64,000 nt of DNA from Bemisia tabaci (GCF_918797505.1 NC_092797.1:17001372-17065371); one strand, 5' to 3'; positions 11,515 to 23,461 are shown, counted from the first letter of the stretch. Translations and numbers: made by a program. The notes: generated from the sequence alone by a model not told the origin.

Positions 11515-12551
11515 GCCGCACTCTCGGTTTAAGGAACCGTATTCTTGGTTCTTGCAACAAGCTTTCAAATCGAACCGAGCTATGGGGAAAAAACAAATTT
11601 AAAACAAATTTCACCTACTTTTCGAGTTTTAGCACCAATTAATACAGGTGAAACCTTTTTTTCCAAGACCTTTGATGAACAGACTTTTAGTGAATAGATC
11701 TTTACCCCCATATCTCTTAGTCTCTAATGTAATAAAGCATAATTACACCATCATCAATTAGAATAAACTTAATTGCACGTTACGTTGCCCAGTTTCCTCT
11801 CATGCTTTATTTATTTGTTTATTTTACCGGAAAGCAAAAAAAACCTAATGCCTCGAAACTTTCTATGAATTTTTATAAAGTTATATAAAATATGCTTACA
11901 AAATGTAATCACAGAATGTGACTTGGTTTCTTACGAAAAAGCAAGAAAGTGAGAAAAACATGAGGCAACATGCAATGCAGTCAAGCTAGTTGTAGTTGAC
12001 GCCGTCCACGCATGTAAGATGGCCCATTAAAAGTGAATGAGTAATTTCTAAAAAGAAACAAGTCTACGTTTAGATGATCCCGAAAGGACTAGTTCATTTA
12101 TGTAGCTCAGGGTCTATCTGAAAGCACACTTGTTCTCATTTGGAAACAACTCTTTCATGCGGCAACTGCGGGACCTGGATGCGGTCCCTTGCGCAAGGAA
12201 CAGTGCAAAGTGGCCGAGGAGGTTGTCAAACCGAAAATAAAGGAACTATGGATGCAGTCCCGTGGCGCAGCCAGGTGGGCAGGGGGTCTGCCCCCCGTTG
12301 ACTGTAAAATTTCCCTTAAAAACTGTCACTTTCGAGATGTTCAGGAATCTCCACTATTGCCCCCCATCCCCCCTGAGATATTGTTCACCATAGACTTCCC
12401 CCCCCCCCCCCCGGATAAAAAATTTCTGGCTACGGTACTGTTGCAATCCGTTGAATACATTCGTGAGAGAAAGGACAAGGGGAGAAGGGGGTGTCTCAGC
12501 ACTCCCAGTCTTCTAGGGAAGTTTCTCTAACCAAACACACTCTCACATGAC
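11515..12551. other. No gene seen
   Basis: AT-rich to about 12150. Bases 12170-12530 are richer in GC and hold a C run (12399-12412) and a 113-codon frame that lacks splice signals or protein-like character. Confidence 0.45.
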
Positions 12552-12809
12552 CTGCGGGCTGATTTTTGAAATTGATAGACAAAGCTACAGACCGAAAAGA
12601 CAAAAAGGGTATGGAAGAATCCTATTGGAGGAAGCGGGTGGTTGCGATGGGCATAGGAGGTGGTTCATAGACTAACTAACAGCAACCCACCCGAGAGACC
12701 ATCATCAACCCTTCAGCCCAAACGAACCACTCATTTCAACCAGAAGGATCACATCGCTCCATACTCCCCATGTCTGCTTTGTATATCAATTTCAACAATC
12801 ATCCTGCTG
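12552..12809 (-). mobile_element. CAGCGG-type MITE, copy 1, inverted
   Basis: This copy belongs to a roughly 277-bp family with ends cagcgggctgattattgaaa and its complement. Compared with copies at 12807-13083 and 14338-14613 it runs in reverse: its left half contains cctattggaggaagcgggtgg, the complement of their right halves. It shares its last three bases (ctg, 12807-12809) with the next copy, forming an inverted dimer. Non-coding. Confidence 0.85.
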
Positions 12810-13083
12810 CGGCTCGATTATTGAAATTGATAAACAAAGCGATAGACAAAGAAGACATAGGGAGTATCAAGCTAATCTATTGGTTGAAATGGTTGGTTCT
12901 TACAGACTCAGGGAGAAAATGATGGACCATCTATCGGGTCCCTCATGGGTTGCCGTTACTTATTCTATTACCTACCTCCTTTGTCCATCGCAACCACCCG
13001 CTTCCACCAATAGGATCCCTCCATATCTCTTTTGTCTTCTTTGTCTATAGCTTTGTCTATCAGTTCCAACAATCAGCCCGCTG
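12807..13083 (+). mobile_element. CAGCGG-type MITE, copy 2
   Basis: The 277-bp copy begins ctgcggctcgattattgaaa and ends with the complement ...caatcagcccgctg. Internal words 'gatagacaaag', 'attggttgaaatgg', 'tgggttgccgttactta' match copy 3 at 14338-14613 base for base over most of the length. Confidence 0.88.
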
Positions 13084-13766
13084 GTATGAATAGTAGGTAT
13101 GGGTCGGGGGTATTTCGGCAACAGCGGAGCTGAGGTGTGATTTATAACGCCGCCGGTCGGTGAATCAGACTCGCAAATCAGAATGGGACACGGTGATTGT
13201 GAGTGTGAATGTCTGAATTAAGTCATTAGCCGGAGGATCCTGGTTGCGAAAGAGGCTGCGGCCGCCGTGGATGGGCGCCGATTCTCGGTGCGGGCAATCT
13301 CGGGAGGGCGGCCGAGCAACGCCTAGTGCTTATTCCAGTCCGCATTTCCCTCTTCCTGTTTTCCAAGTCCACCGCCGCGCCGCCGCACGGTGGATCGAGT
13401 CCATATAAGAGGTCGGACATGAAATTTTTAAGTAAAACTGCAAATTTTGATGTTTACATTGTTACATTTTAAATTTCAAGGGATGCTTCTTGAAGAAAAT
13501 TTCACGAGAAAACCAATGAAACGACTTTTAGAACATCCAAATTTTGTATGAACGGAGTTATAAGCGTTTAAAGTTTCCACACTTTGTCCGACCTCTCCTA
13601 TTGACTCGATCCACCGTGCGCCGCCGCCTGACCTTACCCCACTGACCGATTTTTCTGAGCCTTTCGCGAGGGCTCCAACATCTTTTTCTTTTTCTTCGCG
13701 CTCGGTTCGAACCGTACTAGTCGTTAATCGTTTTTAAGGTACTCAAAAAAAAGTTACGCTCTTTAT

Positions 13767-14022
13767 ACTGCCGTGCTAAGGAAAAACGCCGTATGAACAT
13801 TCGAGAGTCGCCAAATTTCCTTCGATAAAATGTTTATTTTTGAGGAAAGTTATGAATGTTTTTCATTGAAATTCTTTGAAACTTCGGGTGATATATGTGA
13901 ACAAAATTGTGTGATAAATTGGAAGAAAAATATTGACAAATTTTCCAGAAAATTCGTGATTTACCAAAGGAACTTTGGCAACGCCTGAAGGTTCATACGG
14001 CGTTCTTCCAAAGCACGGCAGT
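13767..14022. mobile_element. Family N MITE, copy 2 (intact, 256 bp)
   Basis: An uninterrupted copy with ends actgccgtgctaaggaaaaa and ...agcacggcagt. The inverted arms extend about 55 bp, including cgccgtatgaacattcgaga on the left and its near-complement on the right. This copy is the best in the window for reading the unbroken structure of the family. The flanking dinucleotide 'at' is on both sides, but no longer duplication is seen. Confidence 0.88.
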
Positions 14023-14030
14023 ATAGACAT

Positions 14031-14146
14031 ACCGGTCGCGTTCCGGGCTCAGAGGCCGAAAGTTCCGGGTGCTGGAGCCGTAGATTCGACTGCCCCGGGT
14101 GCTACGCACGGATCTTTCGGCCTCTGAACCCGGAACGCCGTCGGTG
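14031..14146. repeat. GC-rich inverted repeat (116 bp)
   Basis: Left arm gcgttccgggctcagaggcc and right arm ggcctctgaacccggaacgc are complements with one mismatch; the arms extend about 35 bp around a GC-rich loop. It lies immediately next to family N copy 2. No second copy seen here. Confidence 0.75.
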
Positions 14147-14337
14147 TGAAAATAAATCCGTACACACGGCTTCTATGGCCGGAGTTTTCTTTCTAGAGTA
14201 TGAATCCATAAGGAACCCTGAAATTGCAGCCGAAAACAGCACCAGGGTGGTAGAATAATGCTGGGTCTACACTATTCTGCGATGAAATTGAGGCCGGAAT
14301 ATCCAAACATTAAAAATAGAGCCATCACAAGGAATTC

Positions 14338-14613
14338 AGCGGGGCGATTATTGAAACTGATAGACAAAGCGATAGACAAAGATGACATAGGGGGTATAAA
14401 GCAATTCTATTGGTTGAAATGGGTGGTTCTCATCGACTAAGGGGGAAAATGATAGACTAACTGTCGGGTTTCTCGTGGGTTGCCGTTACTTAGTCGATTA
14501 CCTACCTCCTTTGTCCATTGCAACAACCCGTTTCCACCAATAGGATCCCTCCAAATCCCTTTTGTCGTCTTTGTCTATCGCTTTATCTATCAGTTTCAAT
14601 AATCGGTCCGCTG
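14338..14613 (+). mobile_element. CAGCGG-type MITE, copy 3 (276 bp)
   Basis: Complete copy with ends cagcggggcgattattgaaa and ...caataatcggtccgctg. The flanks aaggaatt (left) and aagaattt (right) are similar but not identical, so an 8-bp duplication is possible but unproven. Confidence 0.88.
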
Positions 14614-15792
14614 AAGAATTTCATCTCAAATCTAACCGAGGAGAGTGATCAGCTCATGGAGATACATTGGAATAGTAAGCTAAGAACTCTACTTGGGTAC
14701 CTTGTGTTACCCTTCCATGTCTCCTGCACGGAGAAACAGTTTCTGTTGGATCAGTAGAACTTCCACTTAAAAATGTCCGGAAAAGAATGCTCGTTAAGTC
14801 AAAAGGAAATATCATTGTCTCAAGTGCAATTGCTATTAATTTAAAGAGACATTGCATCTTTCAAGAGATTTCAGATTGACATAACGACGATTTTTGTACG
14901 GGGGTCAGTGATTGAAAATGTTGCTCACAATCAGTGATTTTTGGTGTGTCTGGGATTTTTTCCGCGAAAATAATTATTTTGAGCGGAAAGAAGTCTTACT
15001 CCTGTTTTACAATCATAGCATATTGTATACTAGTAGTACACCGCAGTGTATCAGCGTAACGAATCAGGATATGAACTTTTATTTGTAGCTAGCCTTTTGC
15101 ACTCATAAATATCCGATTTCCCCATAGAAAAATCATGTAAAATGATACAGAAAATTATACTGGTATGAAAAAGTTGACAACAGTGTAAGTATGTTGCCGC
15201 TTTGAGTAGGAAATCTATAGCATTGTTGCACATTAGTTGAGAGAAAAGAATATTTTTGTTTCCGATTTTGCAACATTAGCTGAGAGAGACGTGCACCGAG
15301 AACCGTTAAACTGCGAGCATAATTTTACATAATATAAACGGCTGAAATGCGCTAATGATCACTGACCGGAATATTCCAGTGCAGAATCAGTCAGCAATAA
15401 GCGGAAAAAGGGTCAAATCTGATAGAGTGATACAATATCTCCACCGCCATCTTCCGATACGTACCGGTGGGCATGTATGTAGAAATAATCTTGCTCCAGA
15501 ATCGTCAAAGAAATTCGCCATGCCAGGGAAATCGCGACAGGGAACATGCATTTTTCTAGGCTAACAGATAAGATTCTTTTAGCTCGATGCACGACGTGTT
15601 AATAACTCATCACTCAATTGTGTTTTGATGTGCACAGGAAGAAAATTGACCAACATGTGCCACTATGGGAAGTAGATCACAAGGTACCTAACCTAAACGT
15701 GCTTTTAATATTTTTTGGTTAGATTTTTTTTTTAAGTTACATTGACCAAATCTCTGGGTTAAAAATTAGCGGCGAAAAAATTAGGCGCTACA
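14614..15792. other. No gene seen
   Basis: AT-rich sequence with no matched repeats and no convincing exon. The longest frame (69 codons near 15355) has no splice signals that fit. Confidence 0.45.
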
Positions 15793-15998
15793 GCGGGAAA
15801 GAAAAGTCTCTTGGATCCCGTGTCCATACTCTTTTAAAAACTTCACAAGAACAAATACTATTTTAATCGGATTTTTGCTTGAATCGAGAGCCAAGCCTCC
15901 CAATTCAAGCGGATTTCCTTTTGATTCAGAAGAGAATTTTTTATTGTCTAATTAATATTGTCAGACCTCTGGATCCAAGAGGTTTTTTTTCTAGTGTA
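15793..15998. mobile_element. CACTGG-family MITE, old diverged copy
   Basis: The order of family words is preserved but eroded: ttggatcccgtgtccatact, then 'cacaagaacaaatact', 'cggatttttgcttgaatcgag', 'gcggatttccttttgattc', and a right end 'ctctggatccaagaggtttttttt'. Terminal bases are too altered to read a target duplication. It is the oldest-looking member of the family. Confidence 0.7.
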
Positions 15999-16648
15999 GC
16001 TGTCAGGATCAAACTTGGATCGCACTATTAAAAGCTCTCTTCGCACCAGGATGATTCTTCGTAATTTACGATTTCGGTCGACTCGACTAGAAATTATATC
16101 GATCAACTAAGTCTTTTTTGGTCGATCTGACCGAAAAAAGTATCCCGAAATAGCCTTAAACATGGACATTGTTTATTGAGCACCATCAGCCCGTGAATCG
16201 CCGAAACACGCCCGCTCTGAACAATAACGTGCGAAGTATAAGTTAAAAATGTTTCAATTATTTGCATATAATCTCAAAAGAATTTTAAGGCGTTTGTGTG
16301 AGATGAGATACACCCACCGGAAGCTATGCGAGGAAGAGCTGGTAAAGCAATTGCGGTTGTTTTTCTCAAATTCGTGTTTGCTGCCCCAGAAAACGTGGTT
16401 TCCCGAGGCCTCATTTCATCCCAACCTTGTCTGAGCTGAACTCTGGACCCTAATTTGCATTCACTCTTCCTTCGGTTTTCCGCTCGGCCGAACACGCGGC
16501 AATGTTTTACGACGAACCGAGCCGGAAATTCAGTTACGTACACAGACGAGGCTCCCGATGGAGATTGCAACATTGCGTCAAAATTACGAGCGTTCTATAG
16601 CGATTTTGATCGGAGACATTGGAGCAACCTAGCTATCATTGATCCACA

Positions 16649-16840
16649 CACTGGAAAAAAAAAAAAAAAAAAAAAAAAACACATTGGATCCAGAGTCCAG
16701 ACTCTTGAAAACGTTGACAAGAAAAAGGACTCTTGATTCAATCAAATTTAAGCTTAAATCAGAAGGAAATCCGCTCAAATTAAGAGGCTTGGTCCTTGAT
16801 TTAAGCTTTAATTCTGATTGAATCAAGAGTATTTTTTCTT
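16649..16840. mobile_element. CACTGG-family MITE, right end lost
   Basis: It begins cactgg followed by an A run of 25 and acacattggatccagagtcc, continues through the central 'aagcttaaatc' palindrome and into the right arm, then stops after 'aatcaagagtattttttctt' where other copies have about 50 more bases. The preceding dinucleotide is ca. Confidence 0.8.
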
Positions 16841-16933
16841 CAAAATCATGAGTTGAAAAACGCTGACTCCCCGAGTTTAAATATTAGAGCCTAACACAGA
16901 GCGGAGCGGCGTGATACCAGCGCAGAACGCTTA

Positions 16934-17010
16934 CTGGCGCCTACAAACCTAACGAGATACTTCACGCATTGCGCAACGCGTGAAGTATCCCGTTAGGTTT
17001 GTAGGCGCCT
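16934..17010. repeat. Near-perfect hairpin related to the hAT-like element
   Basis: Arms ggcgcctacaaacctaacg and cgttaggtttgtaggcgcc are exact complements, continuing through 'atacttcacg'/'cgtgaagtat'. The words 'gcgcctacaa' and 'tacttcacgcat' are those of the internal repeat of the hAT-like element (2320-2410, 41560-41670, 45600-45720), here arranged head to head. Confidence 0.8.
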
Positions 17011-17385
17011 ATGCGCGTGTCACGCTGGCTGCCAGCCGCGCCGCAACGCTTTAAGCAACTATTTCGCGTCAGAAGCGTTGCACAGTATCCTACAAGATTG
17101 AAGGTGCACGAAATAACTAGTTAGAAAGGACTTTCAATTTTGACAGCATCTGTTACTGTTACTGAAAAATGTTTAATTCGGCATTGGAGCGTTTCCTAGG
17201 CTCCCGCTTCGGTTTTCATCTTATCATATCCGTACAGTGTAGACATGAACATATGTTTTTATCTGCTCTTAGAGTCTGTTCTCTTTTATGACTTGATTCA
17301 TGAATAAAATGTTTTTAAGAATGAATGTAGTAGTAGTATGCATTTATTTTTGAAGTGGTTCCTGTCATTTAAATGAGAAGAAAAA

Positions 17386-17545
17386 AATGTGGACATAACA
17401 TGTCCACAATTTGGACAATTTTGGACATATTCATGGTTAGACATTAAATCATGTGGACTTATAATATAGACTGGACTTAATTTTTAGTGGACATAAATAG
17501 CGGTGGACATTTACTTAATGGTCGAAAGGTAGGTGGACATAAAGT
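17386..17545. repeat. Irregular GGACAT repeat cluster
   Basis: The words 'tggacat', 'ggaca' or 'ggactt' recur about ten times in 160 bp (for example atgtggacataacatgtcca) at irregular spacing. It resembles a degenerate tandem repeat rather than coding DNA. Confidence 0.65.
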
Positions 17546-20500
17546 TCTGGAAGCGTTCATCTCTTCACGTCCTAACTTTTGATCGGTGCTTCTTGTGGCT
17601 TTTACGGAATGGAGCTGTATGTCAACTTCTGCGTTTTGTATTCGTGAACATACACCTTTCCCTTCTCTCTTCAATGTGTGGTGTCTGCTTTTAACCGTTT
17701 ACATTTAATTATTCAATTTAAAAATGAAACCTGATGATTTTTTTTTTTCATCTCTTTGAATGTCTTACAAGACTTCCCGATGCTTTCATTCGGCCCTCGA
17801 TCTAGCTCACCTACTTACAGGAAAACTTACAGAGAAGTTAGTGAAGAAAATAGGTCATTAAGTTATCCTCTCCGGCTTAGCGTCACTTCTCTGACGTAGG
17901 GCGTATCTTTATCACCACATGAGCCCCAGGAAGCATTGAGTTATACGAAGCGCAAGGGTCATGTGGAAATTGAGATACCCCTTTACACCAGAGGAGTTAC
18001 GGCATGTGCATCCATTTGAGTGGTATCTGGTCAAGAGCAAACATTATACGTACAAGCATCCATGTACCGTTTTCGGGAAAACTTCTGTTCTTTCTGTCAA
18101 AAAAGGATGCTCATCAAACCTCATTTGGCGTCGGAAAGATGTTCGTGCAAAGATGGTTAAAGATCTTACATCTTCGCACGATGAGCGCCTATAATCGTGT
18201 GTGAACTTGATTCATGGTGTGGGAAGATTCAGCTACCGCTCTTGGGTCTCGAAACACCGAAAAGGCGTTACGAGCAATCAGATTTATGACACCGGGAATG
18301 GAGCTTCCGCCAGTATCAATTTGTTATCTCAGACTGGATAATGTAATCCTGGTTTCAACGCTCCCTGATTGTAACGGTACTGCTTAAAGGAGCCACGCAT
18401 CTAGGACCCATCAACTAGAATTGAAGATACGTGGTACGTCCAGATATTTTTTGTGTATTTTTCTCTCTGACGATGATATTCTTGCATCGTAGATAAAAGA
18501 GATGGCAAAATGGGTTTTTTTCTCTTTTTTTCGTTTAAGCTTATTGCAATCTATGGATAAATCAGCTACGAATGGAAGCAGCCGATACCCGAGGAGTTGT
18601 GTATCATTTTTCAACCCCAGTGGAGAAAGATAAATCAAAATTGCGAAGAGGCTTTTCAAAACATGATTTTCATACCCTTTAAATACTATAATAGTATCAT
18701 ATTGTTATTTCTTACTGATTTCATGATTGAATACAACTCATAAAGTTGTTGAAGCTTCTTTCATGTTCCCTTTTTTTTAAATTCAGGAGGGCAAATTCCT
18801 CCTCGGTCACTACAAATATTTATGAAGAAATAACCGTTGTATGTAACCTGATTTCCTTTTCTACCTCCTTTATTTCCTCTCCTTCTCAATTCGTGCAATT
18901 TTGATCATCATGAAATCGGTAATGTCATTCCATAACGAAACCGATATTTATTCTAAGGAGAGGACAATACATCAGAGCCGAACAAGATGATGGAAATGAG
19001 GGAAGTCTTGAAAGGTAATGATGATGCGATGCGTCTACCGTTTTCGCCTAAAGGTCAGGCGAAATAGTCTGCCGAGTGGCAATTTTCAGGGTTTGTCGTT
19101 GGCAAGAAGGTTGTAACCTTTTCATTTTGCTCACAGTGCATGACAGTCTAGAATTTTCATAAAGGCTGCAGCGCAAGGATTTCTAAGACATCAATTTATC
19201 GTAGTTACACTGTATTCCTTCCCCCCAAATCAACATTTTTAGAACATTTTTACTGAAATCTATTTTTTTAAGACCGCTTCAAAAAAAGAAGAAGGAAAAA
19301 ACCCCCATCGAGAGATTCTAATTAAAATTGCTTCATCTCGCTTCTCACTTCTCAGTTCTCTCACATCGATAGCAAGATGCGTTTAGTGCAATTGAAGTTT
19401 ATCGGAGAACTTAAACCATTTTTTTGTGTTTCTTCCATAAATCCATCATGATACTAAATTTCAAGTTAGAAACACCTCATGACGCGTAGGTAGGATGATG
19501 CGAATTTCCAATACCTAAGAGTCCAAACTTATCGTTTACTTTTTTTATCGCTCTCCGGAATAAATCGCATATGTTCGCCATCATCGGTCATGCGATCTTC
19601 ACCGTGCTCTAGCCTCTGTGCCTCAAGATGAGTGAGGAGATACATTTGATAATTTTAGGGCTGAAAGTGAGGCTCATCCGCCCATCCCCAGGGAAAATAA
19701 TGGCATGAAATCTGAAACCAATTCTGCCCTAACCAAAGAAAGACAAACACCCCCGGGGGTCAGGATACGTCACAAAAGAGGCACTCTCGTGTTTTTGAGT
19801 ATCCGCACCGCGCGCTGGCACGCGCCAAAGGAGACTTGTCAGATTGTGGAATTAATTTTATTGTGAGCTTTTTCTAAAATTCTCAGAGGAAAACCAAGAT
19901 GTCCTTCTTCGTTTGGCAACCATGTATGTATCATGTTTTTACAGGGTTGCAAGATTGTGTCATGATACTACTTGATTAAAGAGCGGAATTTCAAAACCCG
20001 ATAAACTCTATCGGGCAATGCCAAAGTGAGCACGATGTCCATCTTTGTAATTGGCCAAGATGCCTCCAATTCATGAACGTTTAATCGGGAAATTTCCTCT
20101 AAATTTTAATTCATTTTTAGTACAGGTCTTCTAGGATGTATTTAAATGAAAAGGAACTGTTGTATCCATTGCGACATAAGCCCTGTCATGCTTATATTCT
20201 TATGGATCTCAGGGCCCCTTTGGATTATCAATAGAGCTATTGGGAGCTAATCAATAGATGTAGCTTCTTTTGATTAAAATGCATCCTAAGAGTCCTTGGA
20301 CTACATTAAAAGGAATTATGCTATCATTGGACGTAACAGATGTACCCGTCAAAGGAGGGAAAGAGAGTAGCTTAGTATCCTAACAATACCTGCATGGAGC
20401 TTATCATGTTTCAAATTTTCTTTTTTTAGTTCACGTGGCAGAATTAAGGACTTGCTTAAAATTTTTTTAACGAAGTTTGAAAATGTTCAATGCATTTTGA

Positions 20501-22245
20501 TCTCCTGTTTGGACACGAATTTCAGCCCATCAGGTGATCGCAACTAAACCTATCCTCAATTTTCACTGCTAAATTCGCACTTAACTAAATCCCCTTCTGA
20601 CGTCATACTCTTCTACCGTAAGATAATGCCTCTTCGAAGACATACCTCGAGCAAATGTTCATCTGGAATATGCACGCATTTTAGTCTAAATAACGATGAA
20701 TTCGAGACAATATGTCAAAACTGCACCGCGAGGGTGTTCCTGGATGCTCGGATGCAAGTCGAAGTGCGCCAGCTGAGAGAAAGAGAGAGACATCTGCCTG
20801 CATCCGAGCAAATACCCCCTCCCTCGCCCCCCCCCCCCCGCCCCATGCCTCTCCAACGGGGAACGGTCTCCGTGCGAGTTCATTAAAGCAACTGCATCCT
20901 GTGTCTGATGAAGTTTCAATCATAACCGAAGCGCCAGCCTCCATGGCTCAGAGCTGATCGCGATTTATTTATAGAGGTGACATGGCATTGGACAGACCGC
21001 TATCCGAGGTTGCCATCGCATCTAGTTCACAAGAAACGACATTTCCTGACCTAGGTTTTGCCTTTTTTGAAGGAAGGGGGTTGAGAGAGTCGATCTGAGA
21101 TGCAGAAAGTTCCAAAAATTCGATCGTATCTTCCATTCCGAAGTTTCTGGCTCACGATAAAATTAGAGAATCTACAGCGAGAGAGTATACACATGTCAGT
21201 GCTTCTGAAAGTGCGAGACGGAAAAAATTGTCTAGGGTAATCCCCTAAAATTGTGGTACTACCTAATTTTGTTGGATGATATGGGCATCTCCAATTAATT
21301 TCAGTAGCATTCAAATGCACCGATACCGCCTGCGGTACTACCACATTTAATTGGAAATGCCCGTACCATGCCCAAGTTGGGTATCAACCCCTACCTCTTA
21401 TTTTCCGTGCACCTAGGTTGCACAAGCTATCAGCGTATCCGATGGCGATATAATTAGAGTCGCTCGGGAGTTAAAACAATTGTATTCTGAGTCGATCACT
21501 TTCACGTATTGAGCTTAGAAGAATTGATTTGAGAGCTAGAAATACAATTCGCCTTCAACTCGATCGATATGCAATTTTAACTATTCGGAAGTTAGTATAG
21601 TTGTATCGCTTGCTACATTTTCCGAACCGGTTTCAGATCCCGAGTTTGGTCGAGACCGCTATACACGCATTCAGGAAAGTGAAATTTTGATAAAATTTAG
21701 AACCCTCCTCTTGCCAAATATTATCAAGCATCCATGAATCCAATCATAAGTCAGAGGATGTCCCAAATTGTCTTACCAAATTTGGCGTGTGATGTCACGA
21801 GTACGGATGATTGAAACCGCATCATTGGGGACGCCTCGTAATCTCTTTCGGTACTAACCCGAGCAATGTCTCCTAATTTGGCCATAAAAACGGATTAATT
21901 CGCGGTATCGCCGATTTTTCTGCTCAGTCGCGGCCGGGCCGTCGCGTGCGCTTCATAAATGTCGGTGCGAGGGGTGGGGGGGGGTGCGGGGGGTGGGGGG
22001 GGGCTCTTGACATCTGTCGGAGTCCCGACAGTCACCGGCAACCGGACTCGCGCAGTGTTGTCAATTGTATTATAATAATTCTTGCGAATAATTATCAATG
22101 AACAGGTTTTTTTTTCTTTATTATGAAGAGAGGTTGACAGGTTGACAGGTCTTATAGGCCTTGCGTAACAAACACAGCGCAAAAAGTACAGTAGGAGCAT
22201 ACATACGCACCGGTTTTTTATCCTTTTCGAAAATAGCCTAGAAAG
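17546..22245. other. Long repeat-poor non-coding stretch
   Basis: No gene supported. Bases 17882-17960 (cttctctgacgtagggcgta...atgagccc) recur at 25995-26075. Bases 18660-20600 look like unique AT-rich intron or intergenic DNA. Bases 20750-20880 are GC-rich with a C run near 20829. Bases 21230-21400 share 'cccctaaaattgtgg' with 6885-6965 and include an inverted 'ggtactacc' pair. Bases 21965-22008 are G-rich with interrupted G runs. The open frames at 20626-20957 and 21895-22365 overlap low-complexity sequence and are not called. Confidence 0.5.
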
Positions 22246-22542
22246 CACTGGAAAAAAAAAAAAAAACACATTGGATCTAGAGTCCAGACTCTTGAAAACA
22301 TTGACAAGAAAAAATACTCTTGATTCAATCAGATTTTTGCTTAAATCAAAAGGAAATCCCCTCAAATTCTCTTAATTTGATTTTTCTCTCTTAATTTATT
22401 TTTTTTTCTTTTTCTCTTAATTTTCTTTTTTCTCTTTGCTTGGTTCTTGATTTAAGCTAAAATCCGATTGAATCAAGAGTATTTTTTCTTGTCGATGTTT
22501 TTAAGAGTCCGGATTCTAGATTCAATGTGTTTTTTTCCAGTG
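22246..22542. mobile_element. CACTGG-family MITE with expanded centre (297 bp)
   Basis: Ends cactggaaaaa and ...ttttttccagtg with target duplication ag on both sides (22244-22245 and 22543-22544). It is about 65-75 bp longer than the other intact copies because the centre holds a pyrimidine-rich block of 'tctcttaattt' units (about 22365-22440), which looks like a local tandem expansion. Confidence 0.87.
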
Positions 22543-22841
22543 AGTAAATCCAACTGAAAAACTGACATAAAAAACTCAAACGAAATCATGTGACTTATTT
22601 TAAAGCTCAGCGCACGAGCGCGAAACTTCTAACTTTGACATCGGATCGAGGTTTCCAACGTCATTGAAAACTCAAATGGAGATCAAATGAGGCAATTGCA
22701 AGTCGGTTATGATATATTCACTAACTTGAATCCGTCATACATCATCGATTCTTTTATATGTGTTTTATGGACAAAACCGGAATTTATGTGACTCTCGCTC
22801 GAGGTCCCATAATGAGTAGAGCAATCACACAGTCCACGTAG

Positions 22842-23136
22842 AGTCCCTTTGAACTGAGAGTAGACACGTTATATCCATCCTGATTGGTTCCTGTATTTTA
22901 GGCCTTCAGAGTGTCATTATCTTACTTTTGCAAATTCCAAAGATTATAAACTGGAACGGACCGGGGCATTAAGGGTATGCGTCAAGGAACAAACGGAATG
23001 AGAGAAGGAACGGAGGAAATGAATTCAGGAATGGGTTGATCAAAGATTATGAAAAACCAGGTATAGGAAAAACGTTCACTCTGTGTACTTTTCAAATTCT
23101 AACTAAATTTGTTTTAACTCTCCCTATGAAGGGACT
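22842..23136. mobile_element. AGTCCCTT-type MITE, unbroken copy (295 bp)
   Basis: The left end agagtccctttgaactgaga and the right end ctctccctatgaagggact are inverted. Interior words (ctgattggttcctgtatttt, ggaacggaggaaat, gatcaaagatta) match, in reverse orientation, the element at 40510-41036, which is broken by a CACTGG-family insertion. This copy therefore shows what the unbroken terminus looked like. Confidence 0.82.
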
Positions 23137-23461
23137 CGAAGTCCGCGTAACTCCTCATGGTGCTTACCAGGTTTTGAAATTTTACTCTTCAATAACCTGC
23201 TAATGACTCATAATAATTTTGCCCCCCACCCCGTCACGCACAAAATGACAACAGTGCTTCGAAGTCCTTTTCCGCCTCGTTCATCGTTCCAACGCACCGA
23301 CTCACCTCGTTTAAAAGCCCAAGTGCTAGACCGGATGTACGGCCCGAACGGAAGTGGTACGGTCACGGTAGACTGAGCCCTCCTGCGATGGGGGGGGGGG
23401 GGGAGGGCTGTTGTTGAGGTTGTACACACTAACGCAGGGAGAGAAAAGGGTGGACGACTGT

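Noticed and set aside
21895..22365. 156-codon minus-strand frame
   Set aside because: It spans G-rich low-complexity DNA and the left arm of a MITE.
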